From assembly GCA_000023185.1 (NCBI GenBank), contig CP001622.1, positions 2,728,001 to 2,792,000 on the forward strand: DNA of 64,000 nt, in the 5' to 3' direction. The notes under the pieces are model-generated. The model searched no databases. It saw only the letters and a program-made list of their open reading frames with translations, and was not told the DNA's origin. The DNA comes from Rhizobium leguminosarum bv. trifolii WSM1325. GTDB taxonomy: Bacteria; Pseudomonadota; Alphaproteobacteria; Rhizobiales; Rhizobiaceae. A program made the position numbers and the translations under genes. How positions within the stretch are numbered: the stretch's first letter is position 1; every line of letters starts with the position of its first letter. This document shows, in pieces, positions 26,739-34,484 of the stretch.

Positions 26739-27662
26739 TCAGTTCCACTGCCGGTCCGCGCCGCTGGCGCACATCGACGGGTCCTGCCCCATAGCTCCGG
26801 TGAGAAAATCCAGAACCGTCTTGACGCGCAGCGGCATGTTGCGCCGCGAGGGATAGACGACGGTAACCGGCAGCCGGCTCGGCTGGAAATCCTTCATCAC
26901 GGGGACCAGCCGGCCGGCGGCGATATCGGGCATCGCGATGATGTGCGAAAGCACCGCAAGACCCGCGCCGGCAAGGGCTGCCCGGTGAATGGCGACGGCA
27001 TTGCAGGCGGTCAGCCGCGGCGAGATCCGGACCGATATGTCTTCCGAACCGTTCGAGAAGGACCAGGTATTGGCCTCGCCTGCCCTGTTGTAGCACAGGC
27101 ATTCATGGTCCTTGATCTCCTTCGGTGCGCGGGGAGCCGCCCTGCGTGCGAGATAGGCGGGAGATGCAACGAGGAAGGCGGTCGTCCAGCCGATCCGCCG
27201 GCAGACGAGGCTGCTGTCGGCGACCTGGCCCAAGCGCACTTCGAGATCCAGGCGCTCCTCGATCATATCCGAGCCCTGCTCCCTGAAGATGAGTTCGACC
27301 GAGAGCTTCGGATGGGCGGCGAGAAGATCGCCGAGCCGCTCGCTGAGATAGAGGCCGAGTGGTGCTGGAACGCTGAGCCTGACCTTTCCCGAGGCCGTGG
27401 TTCCGTCAGATCCGGCCGCATCGCCGAGCTCCTCAACCGCTTCGAGAATCCGCAGCGCCATCGGCAGCATCCGCTCCCCCTCTGCCGTCAGCGACAGGCC
27501 GCTCGTCGTGCGATGCAGGAGGCGGGTGTTGAAATGGCCCTCGAGGGCTGCAACCTGTCGCGAGACCGCCGGCTGCGTCACGTCGAGATCGTGCGCCGCC
27601 GCCGAAAACGAACCCGTCTCCACGACGCGCTGAAAGGTCCGCAATGCCGAAACGATATCCAT
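26739..27662 (-). CDS. LysR family regulator
   Basis: A 307-residue LysR protein: helix-turn-helix MDIVSALRTFQRVVETGSFS / VTQPAVSRQVAALEGHFNTRLLHR, followed by the periplasmic-binding-like effector domain (GKVRLSVPAPLGLYLSERL). It is divergent from the AhpD-like operon at 27794 with 131 bp between, so it may share control of it with the Rrf2 protein (inference). The effector is unknown. Confidence 0.9.
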   Translation of the reverse strand: MDIVSALRTFQRVVETGSFSAAAHDLDVTQPAVSRQVAALEGHFNTRLLHRTTSGLSLTAEGERMLPMALRILEAVEELGDAAGSDGTTASGKVRLSVPAPLGLYLSERLGDLLAAHPKLSVELIFREQGSDMIEERLDLEVRLGQVADSSLVCRRIGWTTAFLVASPAYLARRAAPRAPKEIKDHECLCYNRAGEANTWSFSNGSEDISVRISPRLTACNAVAIHRAALAGAGLAVLSHIIAMPDIAAGRLVPVMKDFQPSRLPVTVVYPSRRNMPLRVKTVLDFLTGAMGQDPSMCASGADRQWN

Positions 27663-27735
27663 CCCCTGTCCCTCATACTTTTGCGCATAGGCTTTATGCA
27701 GCCAGACTAAGCGAGAATGGCTTTACAGTCCAGCA

Positions 27736-27779
27736 ATTAAGGATATCTTCTATCCATAAGGATATTTAATGTCCTTAAT
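27736..27779. promoter_or_regulatory. Rrf2-type operator candidates before the AhpD-like operon
   Basis: Two adjacent dyads: ATTAAGGATATCTTCTATCC (27736-27755) and TAAGGA-N9-TCCTTA (27757-27777). The ATTAAGGATAT half recurs exactly at the promoter of the rrf2 gene (31797-31807). The sites lie 15-60 bp upstream of ATG 27794. Confidence 0.65.
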
Positions 27780-27793
27780 TAAAGGAGAGACAC

Positions 27794-28273
27794 ATGACCC
27801 AGCGACTGAACTACGCCCAACAGTCCCCCGAGCTTTTCAAGAAATTCATGGAATTCAGCATGGCGCTGAAGAGCAGCGTGATCGACGAGAAGCTGCAGGC
27901 CCTCGTCGAGGTCCGCGCTTCGCAGATCAATGGATGCGGCTTTTGCCTGGATATGCATGTGAAGCAGGCCAAGATCCTCGGCGAGACGGAACTGCGGCTC
28001 TACCACGTCGCCATCTGGCGGGAATCGAACCTGTTCATCCCCCGCGAGCGTGCAGCCCTTGCCTGGACCGAAGCACTGACGAAGCTTCCCGAGGGCGGCA
28101 TTCCCGACGAGATTTACGAACGGGTGCGCGGCCAGCTTTCCGAGAAGGAGATCTCGGATCTGACTTTCGTCGTCATGGCGATCAACGCCTGGAACCGCGT
28201 CAATGTCGGCTTCAAGACCGTGCCCGGCACGGCCGACAAGGCCTACGGCCTCGATAAGGCTGGCCTGAACTAA
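27794..28273 (+). CDS. AhpD-like carboxymuconolactone decarboxylase family protein
   Basis: A 159-residue all-helical protein with the AhpD/CMD redox motif CGFCLDMH (Cys48, Cys51, His55), flanked by ALVEVRASQINGCGF and FVVMAINAWNRVNVGF. This motif marks the peroxidase-active AhpD-type members, which reduce peroxide with a relayed disulfide. It is first in a three-gene operon with an NAD(P)-binding protein and a secreted cupin. The promoter carries the repeated TAAGGATAT motif shared with the rrf2 promoter. Confidence 0.88.
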   Translation: MTQRLNYAQQSPELFKKFMEFSMALKSSVIDEKLQALVEVRASQINGCGFCLDMHVKQAKILGETELRLYHVAIWRESNLFIPRERAALAWTEALTKLPEGGIPDEIYERVRGQLSEKEISDLTFVVMAINAWNRVNVGFKTVPGTADKAYGLDKAGLN

Positions 28274-28341
28274 ACCGCGCAATTCATTGAGAAGATTCAC
28301 CTTTGACGCTGCCGTACCACGGCAGCGAACGGAGATCCATT

Positions 28342-29097
28342 ATGAAAATCGTTGTCATCGGCGGAACCGGCCTTATCGGTTCGAAGACTGTCGAACGCCT
28401 GCGCAAACGCGGCCATGACGTGATTGCCGCCTCGCCGAACTCCGGCGTCAACACGATCACGGGAGAAGGACTGGCGGAGGCGCTCTCGGGCACCGAAGTC
28501 GTGCTCGACCTCGCCAATTCGCCGTCCTTCGAGGATAAGGCCGTGCTCGAATTTTTCGAGACCTCGGGCCGCAATCTTCTCGCCGCCGAAAAACTCGCCG
28601 GCGTCAAGCACCATATCGCCCTCTCCGTCGTCGGCACCGAGCGTCTGCAGGAAAGCGGCTATTTCCGCGGCAAGCTTGCCCAGGAAAAACTGATCAAGGC
28701 ATCGGGCATTCCCTACACCATCGTCCATTCGACGCAGTTCATGGAATTCCTCGGTGGCATCGCCCGATCGGGAACGGTCGGCCAGACGGTCCACCTGTCG
28801 CCGGCCTATGTGCAGCCGATTGCTTCCGACGACGTGGCGGACGCCATGGCGGACGTGGCCCTCTCTGCTCCCGCCAACGCGACGCTCGAGATCGCGGGTC
28901 CGGAACGGGCGCGCCTCAGCGAGCTCGTCGCCCGCTATCTGAAGGCCATGAAAGACCCGCGCACCACCGAGGCTGATGTCGAGGCGAGATATTTCGGCGC
29001 AAGACTGAATGATCAGTCGCTCGTTTCCGACAACAACCCGCGGCTCGGCTCGATTACCTTCGAGCAGTGGTTCGCAAAGTCCATCCAGCCGACATGA
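28342..29097 (+). CDS. NAD(P)-binding atypical SDR (NmrA-like)
   Basis: A 251-residue Rossmann protein: MKIVVIGGTGLIGSKTVERL gives the dinucleotide motif GGTGLIG, with KHHIALSVVGTERLQESGYF and GIPYTIVHSTQFMEFLGGIA following, as in NmrA/YwnB-type reductases. It is the second gene of the AhpD-like operon (68 nt after it), with a ribosome-binding site GGAGATCC. The substrate is unknown; a quinone or aldehyde reductase is likely. Confidence 0.85.
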   Translation: MKIVVIGGTGLIGSKTVERLRKRGHDVIAASPNSGVNTITGEGLAEALSGTEVVLDLANSPSFEDKAVLEFFETSGRNLLAAEKLAGVKHHIALSVVGTERLQESGYFRGKLAQEKLIKASGIPYTIVHSTQFMEFLGGIARSGTVGQTVHLSPAYVQPIASDDVADAMADVALSAPANATLEIAGPERARLSELVARYLKAMKDPRTTEADVEARYFGARLNDQSLVSDNNPRLGSITFEQWFAKSIQPT

Positions 29098-29165
29098 CTG
29101 ACGTGCCCTCGAGACGCGACCGCTCGGGCGCGTCTTCCCCCGACCCAGCAACCATGGAGATTCCG

Positions 29166-29582
29166 ATGATCAGAACATTTTTCCTCGCCGCCGCCCTCGC
29201 CTTTCCGGCTGCCACCGGCGTCAGCGCCCGTGACAGCAGCGAGTCTGCGAAGGTGACACTCGTCTATGAGCACGAGCTTCCGAACGTGCCGGGTAAGAGC
29301 ATCAAAGGCGTGCTGGTCGAATACGGCCCGGGCGGCTTCTCCGAAGGCCACACCCATCCCGACACCGCCTTCATCTATGCCACCGTGCTCGAAGGAGCGA
29401 TCCGCAGCCAGGTCAATGACGGCCCGGTCAAGGTCTATCATGCCGGAGAGAGCTTCTCCGAAATGCCGGGCGACCGTCATGGCGTCAGCGCCAACGGCAG
29501 CGAGACCAAGCCCGCCCGCCTGCTCGCCGTCTTCGTCGTCGAGACCAACCAGAAAGAGCTGACCTATCCGCTCAAGAAGTGA
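29166..29582 (+). CDS. Secreted cupin-domain protein
   Basis: A 138-residue protein with a signal peptide (MIRTFFLAAALAFPAATGVSA) and one cupin barrel: GVLVEYGPGGFSEGHTHPDT carries the His pair (HTHP), followed by YATVLEGAIRS and FSEMPGDRHGVS (third His). It is probably a metal-binding periplasmic protein. It is the third gene of the AhpD-like operon, 68 nt after the SDR, with a GGAG ribosome-binding site at 29156-29159. Confidence 0.85.
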   Translation: MIRTFFLAAALAFPAATGVSARDSSESAKVTLVYEHELPNVPGKSIKGVLVEYGPGGFSEGHTHPDTAFIYATVLEGAIRSQVNDGPVKVYHAGESFSEMPGDRHGVSANGSETKPARLLAVFVVETNQKELTYPLKK

Positions 29583-29593
29583 CGATCCGCATT

Positions 29594-29693
29594 ACAGCGC
29601 CGCGCGTCTTTCAGACGCGCAAAGGACGCTGTAACACTTTGAATCTACGCATCGTGCTTTCCGAAAATCGGTTCCGATTTTCGGGCCGATGCG
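29594..29693. repeat. Two-module palindromic intergenic repeat
   Basis: Module 1 (29594-29632): ACAGCG / CGCTGT outer arms with an inner GCGCGTCT-TTC-AGACGCGC stem. Module 2 (29649-29693): GCATCG / CGATGC outer arms with an inner GAAAATCGG / CCGATTTTC stem. From memory this combination is widespread in Rhizobium genomes. It follows the cupin gene and could also act as a terminator. Confidence 0.75.
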
Positions 29694-29774
29694 ATACCGC
29701 CCGCGCAGGCCTGATGCTTGCGCGGGCGGCCGAGATGCTGAATCATGTACGGCCCGCACCCCGGAGACAGAGAG

Positions 29775-31256
29775 ATGATTGACGACGCCCTCTTCGGCAA
29801 ACCTCTGATATCCTTGATAACAGTCGGATTCGCCGGAATCGTCGTCTGGCATCTGCTCTCCCGCCACCGGCCGACGACGCGGCTGGTGGTGCAGATCCTC
29901 TTCTTTGCAGTGATGACGCTGATCCTCGTCGGCAGCGGCATCGAACCCCACCGGTTTCAAGGATATGAGTCCGAGGACCCGCGGGCCCTGCTCGTCATCG
30001 TCGCAAAAACCCTCTGGTGGATCCATCTAGCATGGGCCGTCATCGGTTTTATCAGGCTCTATCTGGTGCTGGAGGGCAGTCCGCGAGAGGCCCGCCTGCT
30101 CCAGGATCTGGTCATCGGCGTCGTCTATATCGGCATGGCCCTGTCGGTTCTGGCCTTCGTCTTCGGCGTGCCGATCGGAACCCTCGTCGCGACCTCGGGC
30201 GTGGTCGCCATCATTCTCGGCCTGGCGCTGCAGAACACGCTCGCTGATGTCTTCTCCGGCATCGCTCTGACACTCGGCCGGCCATACATCATCGGCGACT
30301 GGATCCTTCTCAGCGACGGCACCGAGGGACGCGTCGTCGAAAGCAACTGGCGTGCGACACACATCCTGACCAGCGGCAACAATGTCGTCGTTCTGCCGAA
30401 CAGTTTTCTGGCAAAGCTCGGTCTGACGAATGTCAGCCGGCCGGACGAGAGCCATCTCCTGATCCTCACCATCCGCATCGCCCCGACGCGCATGCCGGCA
30501 TCGGTCCGCCACGTCATGGCAACGGCTCTTGCGAGCTGCAATTCGATCGTGCGCGAGCCGCCGCCGGTCGTGGCACTGAAGGGGCTGGATGCCACGGCGC
30601 TTGAGGTCGAGCTGCAGTTTCGGGTGACAAGCCCGAGCCAGCGGGTGCCGGCGCGGAACGAGGTGCTCGATCTCGTCTATCGCCATTGCAAATCCGCCGG
30701 CCTGCTGCTGGCCATTCCGCCCTCGGCGACGGTGCTGACCGCCGATCTGCCGACGGAAGAAAGCGCAAAGCCGCCGAGCGTAACGCCGCTCGCCCTGATC
30801 GAGGCCATTCCGGTCTTTACGACGCTGACATCAGATGAAAAGCGCAGGCTCGCCGAAACCACGACTGTCCGGGAGTTCCGCAAGGGCGATGTGATCGTGC
30901 AGGAGGACGAAATGCTCCCCTCACTGATGATGGTGCGCGCCGGCATCATCGCGGCGCGGAACGCAGGCGAGGAATGCGGACGGCTCGCGCCGGGCGACTT
31001 TTTTGGAGAGACCGGACTGCTCGCCGGTATGCAGGAAGTCTGCACTCTGGAGGCTCTGACCCCCGTGACCGCCTATGAGATCGACCAGGAGGCCTTCGCG
31101 CCGCTGCTAAGCGAACGCCCGGCGCTGGCCGAAGAAATCGCCGACCACCTCGCCAGCCGCGCCGAGCGTTTCCACAATGGCGCCTCCTTGCCCCCGGAAC
31201 ATGCCCGCAGCGCCCATGCGATCCTGAAGACGATCAGGACTATTTTCAAGGCATAG
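29775..31256 (+). CDS. MscS-family channel with C-terminal cNMP-like domain
   Basis: A 493-residue inner-membrane protein. Four or five N-terminal helices precede the MscS pore/beta domain (VATSGVVAIILGLALQNTLA, DVFSGIALTLGRPYIIGDWI, EGRVVESNWRATHILTSGNN). A cNMP-binding-type barrel follows at about 350-450 (FRKGDVIVQEDEMLPSLMMV, LAPGDFFGETGLLAG). The phosphate-gripping Arg usual after FGE..LL is absent (MQEVCTLEAL), so nucleotide binding is doubtful. Such MscS-cNMP fusions are known in rhizobia (bCNG-like). The start is chosen for GGAGACAGAG just before ATG 29775. Confidence 0.88.
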   Translation: MIDDALFGKPLISLITVGFAGIVVWHLLSRHRPTTRLVVQILFFAVMTLILVGSGIEPHRFQGYESEDPRALLVIVAKTLWWIHLAWAVIGFIRLYLVLEGSPREARLLQDLVIGVVYIGMALSVLAFVFGVPIGTLVATSGVVAIILGLALQNTLADVFSGIALTLGRPYIIGDWILLSDGTEGRVVESNWRATHILTSGNNVVVLPNSFLAKLGLTNVSRPDESHLLILTIRIAPTRMPASVRHVMATALASCNSIVREPPPVVALKGLDATALEVELQFRVTSPSQRVPARNEVLDLVYRHCKSAGLLLAIPPSATVLTADLPTEESAKPPSVTPLALIEAIPVFTTLTSDEKRRLAETTTVREFRKGDVIVQEDEMLPSLMMVRAGIIAARNAGEECGRLAPGDFFGETGLLAGMQEVCTLEALTPVTAYEIDQEAFAPLLSERPALAEEIADHLASRAERFHNGASLPPEHARSAHAILKTIRTIFKA

Positions 31257-31271
31257 AGACCGGCATCCTGC

Positions 31272-31760
31272 TCAGCCGGCGCGCTTGAGCACCCATTCGA
31301 ACGTGCTCCGCCAAATGTCGGCCGGCACCTCCTCGGACAAGGTGCCGACCAGATCGGAAAGCCGGACGCGCCTCAGCGTATCCCGCCAAGCCTCGTCGGC
31401 CTCCCACATGATGCGCGCAACCGCGCATGGCTTGCTGTCGCAATATCCTTCCGGCCGGCAGGGATTGTTCGCCCGAATGTTCGTACAGGTGAAGCTGCGG
31501 GCCTTCCCCTCGACCGCCTCGACGATCTCGAGAAAGTTGATATCCGAGGGGGTCTTGGCAAGCCTGTAGCCGCCACTCGGACCGAGCGTGGTCTCGACCA
31601 GCGATGCCTGCGAAAGGCTCTGCAGTGCTTTGGAGAGATATTCCTTCGGCAGACCATGAAGCTCAGCGAGCGCCTTGGTGGAAAGATACCTGCCCTCTGG
31701 CAGGCCCGCGAGAATGGCGCAGCAGTGAAGCGCCCACTCGACCTGGCTTTTCAGGATCAT
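31272..31760 (-). CDS. Rrf2 family regulator with a four-cysteine cluster
   Basis: A 162-residue Rrf2 protein: winged helix MILKSQVEWALHCCAILAGL, YLSTKALAELHGLPKEYLSK and LGPSGGYRLAKTPSDINFLE. Four Cys (92, 101, 107, 112; C-x8-C-x5-C-x4-C) lie where IscR and NsrR hold their Fe-S cluster (three Cys), so redox, iron or NO sensing is plausible. Its promoter carries ATTAAGGATATATCATATCC (31797-31816), a motif repeated before the AhpD-like operon, suggesting autoregulation plus control of that operon. Confidence 0.88.
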   Translation of the reverse strand: MILKSQVEWALHCCAILAGLPEGRYLSTKALAELHGLPKEYLSKALQSLSQASLVETTLGPSGGYRLAKTPSDINFLEIVEAVEGKARSFTCTNIRANNPCRPEGYCDSKPCAVARIMWEADEAWRDTLRRVRLSDLVGTLSEEVPADIWRSTFEWVLKRAG

Positions 31761-31796
31761 TCAGCAACTCGTGTGATGGCTGGCTCTGCCAATGGA

Positions 31797-31816
31797 ATTA
31801 AGGATATATCATATCC
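31797..31816. promoter_or_regulatory. Rrf2 autoregulatory operator candidate
   Basis: ATTAAGGATATATCATATCC contains a perfect GGATAT-N3-ATATCC dyad about 40 bp upstream of the rrf2 start. Its left half is identical to the motif at 27736-27746. Confidence 0.65.
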
Positions 31817-31892
31817 GAAAACCGACACGATGTAAATGAGCTGCAAAAGCAGCGTGTTGTTGCCTGAACGGCGATGCGGGCTCCGATCTCCC

Positions 31893-32444
31893 TCAGCCCG
31901 CCTGCTCGTCCTCTCCCCGCGCCTGCTCATTTTCAATTCCGGCGATCAGCTTGCGCAGCAGCGCCGCAAGCGCCTCGCGCTCCTTTCCATCAAGAGCCTG
32001 CAGAAACGAAGCTTCGCTCGCCATGTCCGTGCGGAAGGCCTTTTCGGCGAGTGCCGCACCCGCCTCGCTCAAAGCCACCAGCACACTGCGCCCATCGCGT
32101 GGTGATTTCTCCCGGCGGATCAGTCCCGCTTTCTCCAGCCGGTCAAGCCTGTGGGTCAGGCCTCCCGAAGAGATCATCAGCGCCGAATACATCTCCGTCG
32201 GGGTCATCAGGTAAGGCGGTCCGGAACGGCGAAGCGTTGCGATCACGTCGAATTCGCCGCGGTCGAGGCCAAAATCGGCAAATGTCGCCTCAATGCTCGG
32301 ACGCACCAGGTTCGACAGCCGGAAGGCTCGGCCCAGGATCGCCATCGGCTCGGTGTCGAGGTCGGGCAGTTCCAGCGCCCATTGCCGGCGCAGCCGGTCG
32401 ACATGATCCTCGTAAGAGTCGCCTTCTTTAACCCCATTCGTCAT
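31893..32444 (-). CDS. MarR family regulator
   Basis: A 183-residue MarR protein: LSNLVRPSIEATFADFGLDR, EFDVIATLRRSGPPYLMTPT, MISSGGLTHRLDRLEKAGLI and SPRDGRSVLVALSEAG. ATG 32444 (MTNGVKEGD) is preferred because GAGGCAG precedes it; the frame stays open further upstream through the operator region but has no good ribosome-binding site there. It is divergent from a cupin/VOC gene pair and an array of GAAGATA boxes lies between them. Confidence 0.87.
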   Translation of the reverse strand: MTNGVKEGDSYEDHVDRLRRQWALELPDLDTEPMAILGRAFRLSNLVRPSIEATFADFGLDRGEFDVIATLRRSGPPYLMTPTEMYSALMISSGGLTHRLDRLEKAGLIRREKSPRDGRSVLVALSEAGAALAEKAFRTDMASEASFLQALDGKEREALAALLRKLIAGIENEQARGEDEQAG

Positions 32445-32499
32445 TTTCTGCCTCATATGCCACCACAGCCGAGACATACACCTTCCATCTGCATCAAGG

Positions 32500-32551
32500 A
32501 AGATATCTTGACAGGAAGATAGTTTTGGGAATATATCTTCTCGTGAAGATA
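32500..32551. promoter_or_regulatory. Array of GAAGATA/TATCTTC boxes (MarR operator candidate)
   Basis: AAGATATCTT (32500-32509) is a perfect palindrome. GAAGATA (32515-32521), TATCTTC (32534-32540) and GAAGATA (32545-32551) follow, giving inverted pairs spaced by 12 and 4 bases. A 13-base direct repeat GAAGATAGTTTTG occurs at 32515 and 32545, 30 bp apart. The array sits between the divergent MarR and cupin genes. Confidence 0.7.
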
Positions 32552-32589
32552 GTTTTGCGATCGGAAATGGCACCAGCAGGAGGCACGGG

Positions 32590-32925
32590 ATGTTCAGGAT
32601 TCTTCGCCACCAGGAACCGCGAGCCGATCAAAGCCGCACGGTCCGCTTTGAAGGCCGCGACCATTGCGGCGAGATATCGCTTTTCCTGGTCGACAATGAG
32701 CCCGGCCAAGGGCCTGACCTGCATATACACCCCTATTCCGAAACGTGGGCCGTCAGGAAAGGCGAAGCCGAATTTACCGTGGGCGACGCCAAGACCCGCG
32801 CCTTTCCTGGCGACATCGTCATCGTGGCCGCCAACATTCCGCACCGTTTCGAGAATGTCGGCACCGGACGGCTCGAAATCGTCTGCATTCATGCCAGCGA
32901 CACGATCTTGCAGGAGTTTGTGTGA
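32590..32925 (+). CDS. Cupin-domain protein
   Basis: A 111-residue single cupin: ISLFLVDNEPGQGPDLHIHP with HIH metal ligands, YSETWAVRKGEAEFTVGD with Glu, and GDIVIVAANIPHRFENVG with the last His. It is cytoplasmic and without a signal peptide. AGGAGGCACGGG precedes ATG 32590. It is first in a two-gene unit with a VOC protein 55 nt downstream, divergent from the MarR regulator and presumably controlled by it. The substrate is unknown. Confidence 0.88.
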   Translation: MFRILRHQEPRADQSRTVRFEGRDHCGEISLFLVDNEPGQGPDLHIHPYSETWAVRKGEAEFTVGDAKTRAFPGDIVIVAANIPHRFENVGTGRLEIVCIHASDTILQEFV

Positions 32926-32980
32926 GGCAAAGCCGCCTGGAAGGCAAAGCGCGGAAGACAATGAAGAGGAGAGAACTGCA

Positions 32981-33397
32981 ATGCCCAAGATGATCTTCGT
33001 GAACCTGCCGGTGAAAGACCTTGCCGCTGCGACCCGCTTCTATGAAGCGATCGACTGCAGCAAGAACGAACAGTTCAGCGATCACCAGGCGTCGAACATG
33101 GTCTGGTCCGAGGTCATTATCTTCCATTTGCTGACGCGCGATTTCTTCGCGAGTTTCACGCCGAAACCCGTTGCCGAAGCGCAGAAGACGAGCGAAATGC
33201 TGATCGCGCTGACGATGGACAGCCGTGAAGAGGTGGACGCTATCGTCGAGGCAGCTGCAGCCGCCGGTGGCAAAGCCGATCCGCGCGCGCCGACGGACGT
33301 GGGTTGGCTCTACAACCGTGCCTTCGAAGATCCCGATGGCCATATATTCGAAGCGGTCTGGGTCGACATGGCGGCGGCGACCGCTACCGGAGAATAG
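32981..33397 (+). CDS. VOC family (glyoxalase/bleomycin-resistance fold) protein
   Basis: A 138-residue VOC protein: KMIFVNLPVKDLAAATRFYE, NMVWSEVIIFHLLTRDFFAS and DVGWLYNRAFEDPDGHIFEA. It resembles the YP_-type glyoxalase-like group of uncharacterised lactoylglutathione lyase relatives. The start is fixed by GAGGAGAG at 32976; the longer open frame upstream overlaps the cupin gene in another phase. Operon with the cupin. Confidence 0.87.
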   Translation: MPKMIFVNLPVKDLAAATRFYEAIDCSKNEQFSDHQASNMVWSEVIIFHLLTRDFFASFTPKPVAEAQKTSEMLIALTMDSREEVDAIVEAAAAAGGKADPRAPTDVGWLYNRAFEDPDGHIFEAVWVDMAAATATGE

Positions 33398-33479
33398 CCG
33401 GCAAAGCGCTCGACGCGACATGCCCGGGCCAAACGGGCTTCGGCCCACCTCGCCCGCCGTGAAAACTTTTGCTGCGTCT

Positions 33480-33507
33480 GGAATAAAACCACCGCGCCTC
33501 GTGTCTC
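33480..33507 (+). promoter_or_regulatory. Possible ECF-sigma promoter
   Basis: GGAATAAAA at 33480 and GTCTC at 33503 are separated by about 16 bp, the spacing and GGAAT-type -35 element seen at ECF-sigma promoters. It precedes the operon that encodes an ECF sigma factor, so autoregulation is plausible. Judged by eye only. Confidence 0.4.
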
Positions 33508-33553
33508 ATCTCAGGTATCGCAAGATTGCGTGCCCAATCTGAGGAGAGACATC

Positions 33554-33934
33554 ATGAAACCCGTGAAATTCCTGTCCGTCGTGGCCGCCGCCGCCTTTGC
33601 CGCGACCGCTGCTTTCGCCGCCCCTCCTGTCAAGACCGTCGAATCCGAAAAGGGCAAGGTGCTTGCCGGCGAAAACGGCATGACGCTCTACACCTTCAAG
33701 AAGGACGTCAAAGGCGTTTCCAACTGCAACGACGATTGCGCCAAAAACTGGCCGCCGCTGATGGCCGCTGGTGATGCCAAGGCTGATGGTGCATATTCGA
33801 TCGTCGATCGCAAAGATGGCACGAAGCAATGGGCCAAGGACGGCATGCCGCTCTATTACTGGGTCAAGGACAAGAAGGCCGGCGACATCACCGGCGATGG
33901 CGTCGGCGGCAACTGGGATCTCGCCAAGCCTTGA
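33554..33934 (+). CDS. Secreted COG4315-type repeat protein
   Basis: A 126-residue protein with a signal peptide (MKPVKFLSVVAAAAFAATAA, cleavage after AFA). The mature part has the paired MTLYTFKKD and MPLYYWVKD motifs (Yx(FWY)xxD type) and a NCNDDCAKNWPPL segment with two Cys, as in COG4315 predicted lipoprotein-like proteins. No lipobox Cys is seen at the cleavage site, so it is probably soluble periplasmic. It is 34 nt upstream of an ECF sigma gene and probably co-transcribed with it. Confidence 0.87.
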   Translation: MKPVKFLSVVAAAAFAATAAFAAPPVKTVESEKGKVLAGENGMTLYTFKKDVKGVSNCNDDCAKNWPPLMAAGDAKADGAYSIVDRKDGTKQWAKDGMPLYYWVKDKKAGDITGDGVGGNWDLAKP

Positions 33935-33968
33935 TCGCCAAGATCCCGATCACAAGCGAGTTGTCGGC

Positions 33969-34484
33969 GTGAAAACACCCGCACCCGAAACCTTCGAGGG
34001 CCAGATCCTGGCCCTCCTGCCCTCACTCAGACGCTATTCGCGCAGCCTGACGCGCTCGGATGCCGATGGCGAGGATCTGCTCCAGGATTGTGTCGAGAAG
34101 GTTCTCACGCGCCGCGGCCAATGGCGCGGCCTCAACCTGCGCGGCTGGGTCCTGACCATCATGACCAATCTCTACCGCAACGGCCGGCGCGGCAAGACGC
34201 GCGACGGCCTTGTCGAGCTCGATGCCGCAGACAATCTGGCCGCGCCCGAACCGCCGGCCGATCCGCTGGAACGTGCCCGGCTGGACGATGCGCTGAACAG
34301 CCTTTCGGAGGAACACCGCGCCGTGCTGATGCTCGTGGTCATCGAGGGATACACCTATGGCGAGGTCGCCGCCGCGCTCGATATCCCGATCGGCACCGTC
34401 ATGTCGCGCCTGTCGCGCGCCCGCCGGCGCGTCGCCGAACGATTGAAGGCCGACAACATCATTACGCTTCGGAGACCGAAATGA
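33969..34484 (+). CDS. ECF-type RNA polymerase sigma factor
   Basis: A 171-residue ECF sigma factor: region 2 (LPSLRRYSRSLTRSDADGED, LLQDCVEKVLTRRGQW, LRGWVLTIMTNLYRNGRR) and region 4 (LSEEHRAVLMLVVIEGYTYG, EVAAALDIPIGTVMSRLSRA). The GTG start at 33969 gives the standard length. It overlaps the anti-sigma gene by 4 nt (ATGA). It directs transcription of a small regulon, probably including its own operon, when released from the anti-sigma factor. Confidence 0.9.
   Translation: MKTPAPETFEGQILALLPSLRRYSRSLTRSDADGEDLLQDCVEKVLTRRGQWRGLNLRGWVLTIMTNLYRNGRRGKTRDGLVELDAADNLAAPEPPADPLERARLDDALNSLSEEHRAVLMLVVIEGYTYGEVAAALDIPIGTVMSRLSRARRRVAERLKADNIITLRRPK

Noticed and set aside
25508..26794. Plus-strand 428-codon open frame opposite the helicase
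   Set aside because: Antisense to a protein with all SF1 helicase motifs.
32525..32980. N-terminal extension of the VOC protein through the cupin region
   Set aside because: The cupin is a complete domain in a different frame with a good ribosome-binding site, and GAGGAGAG before 32981 fixes the VOC start.
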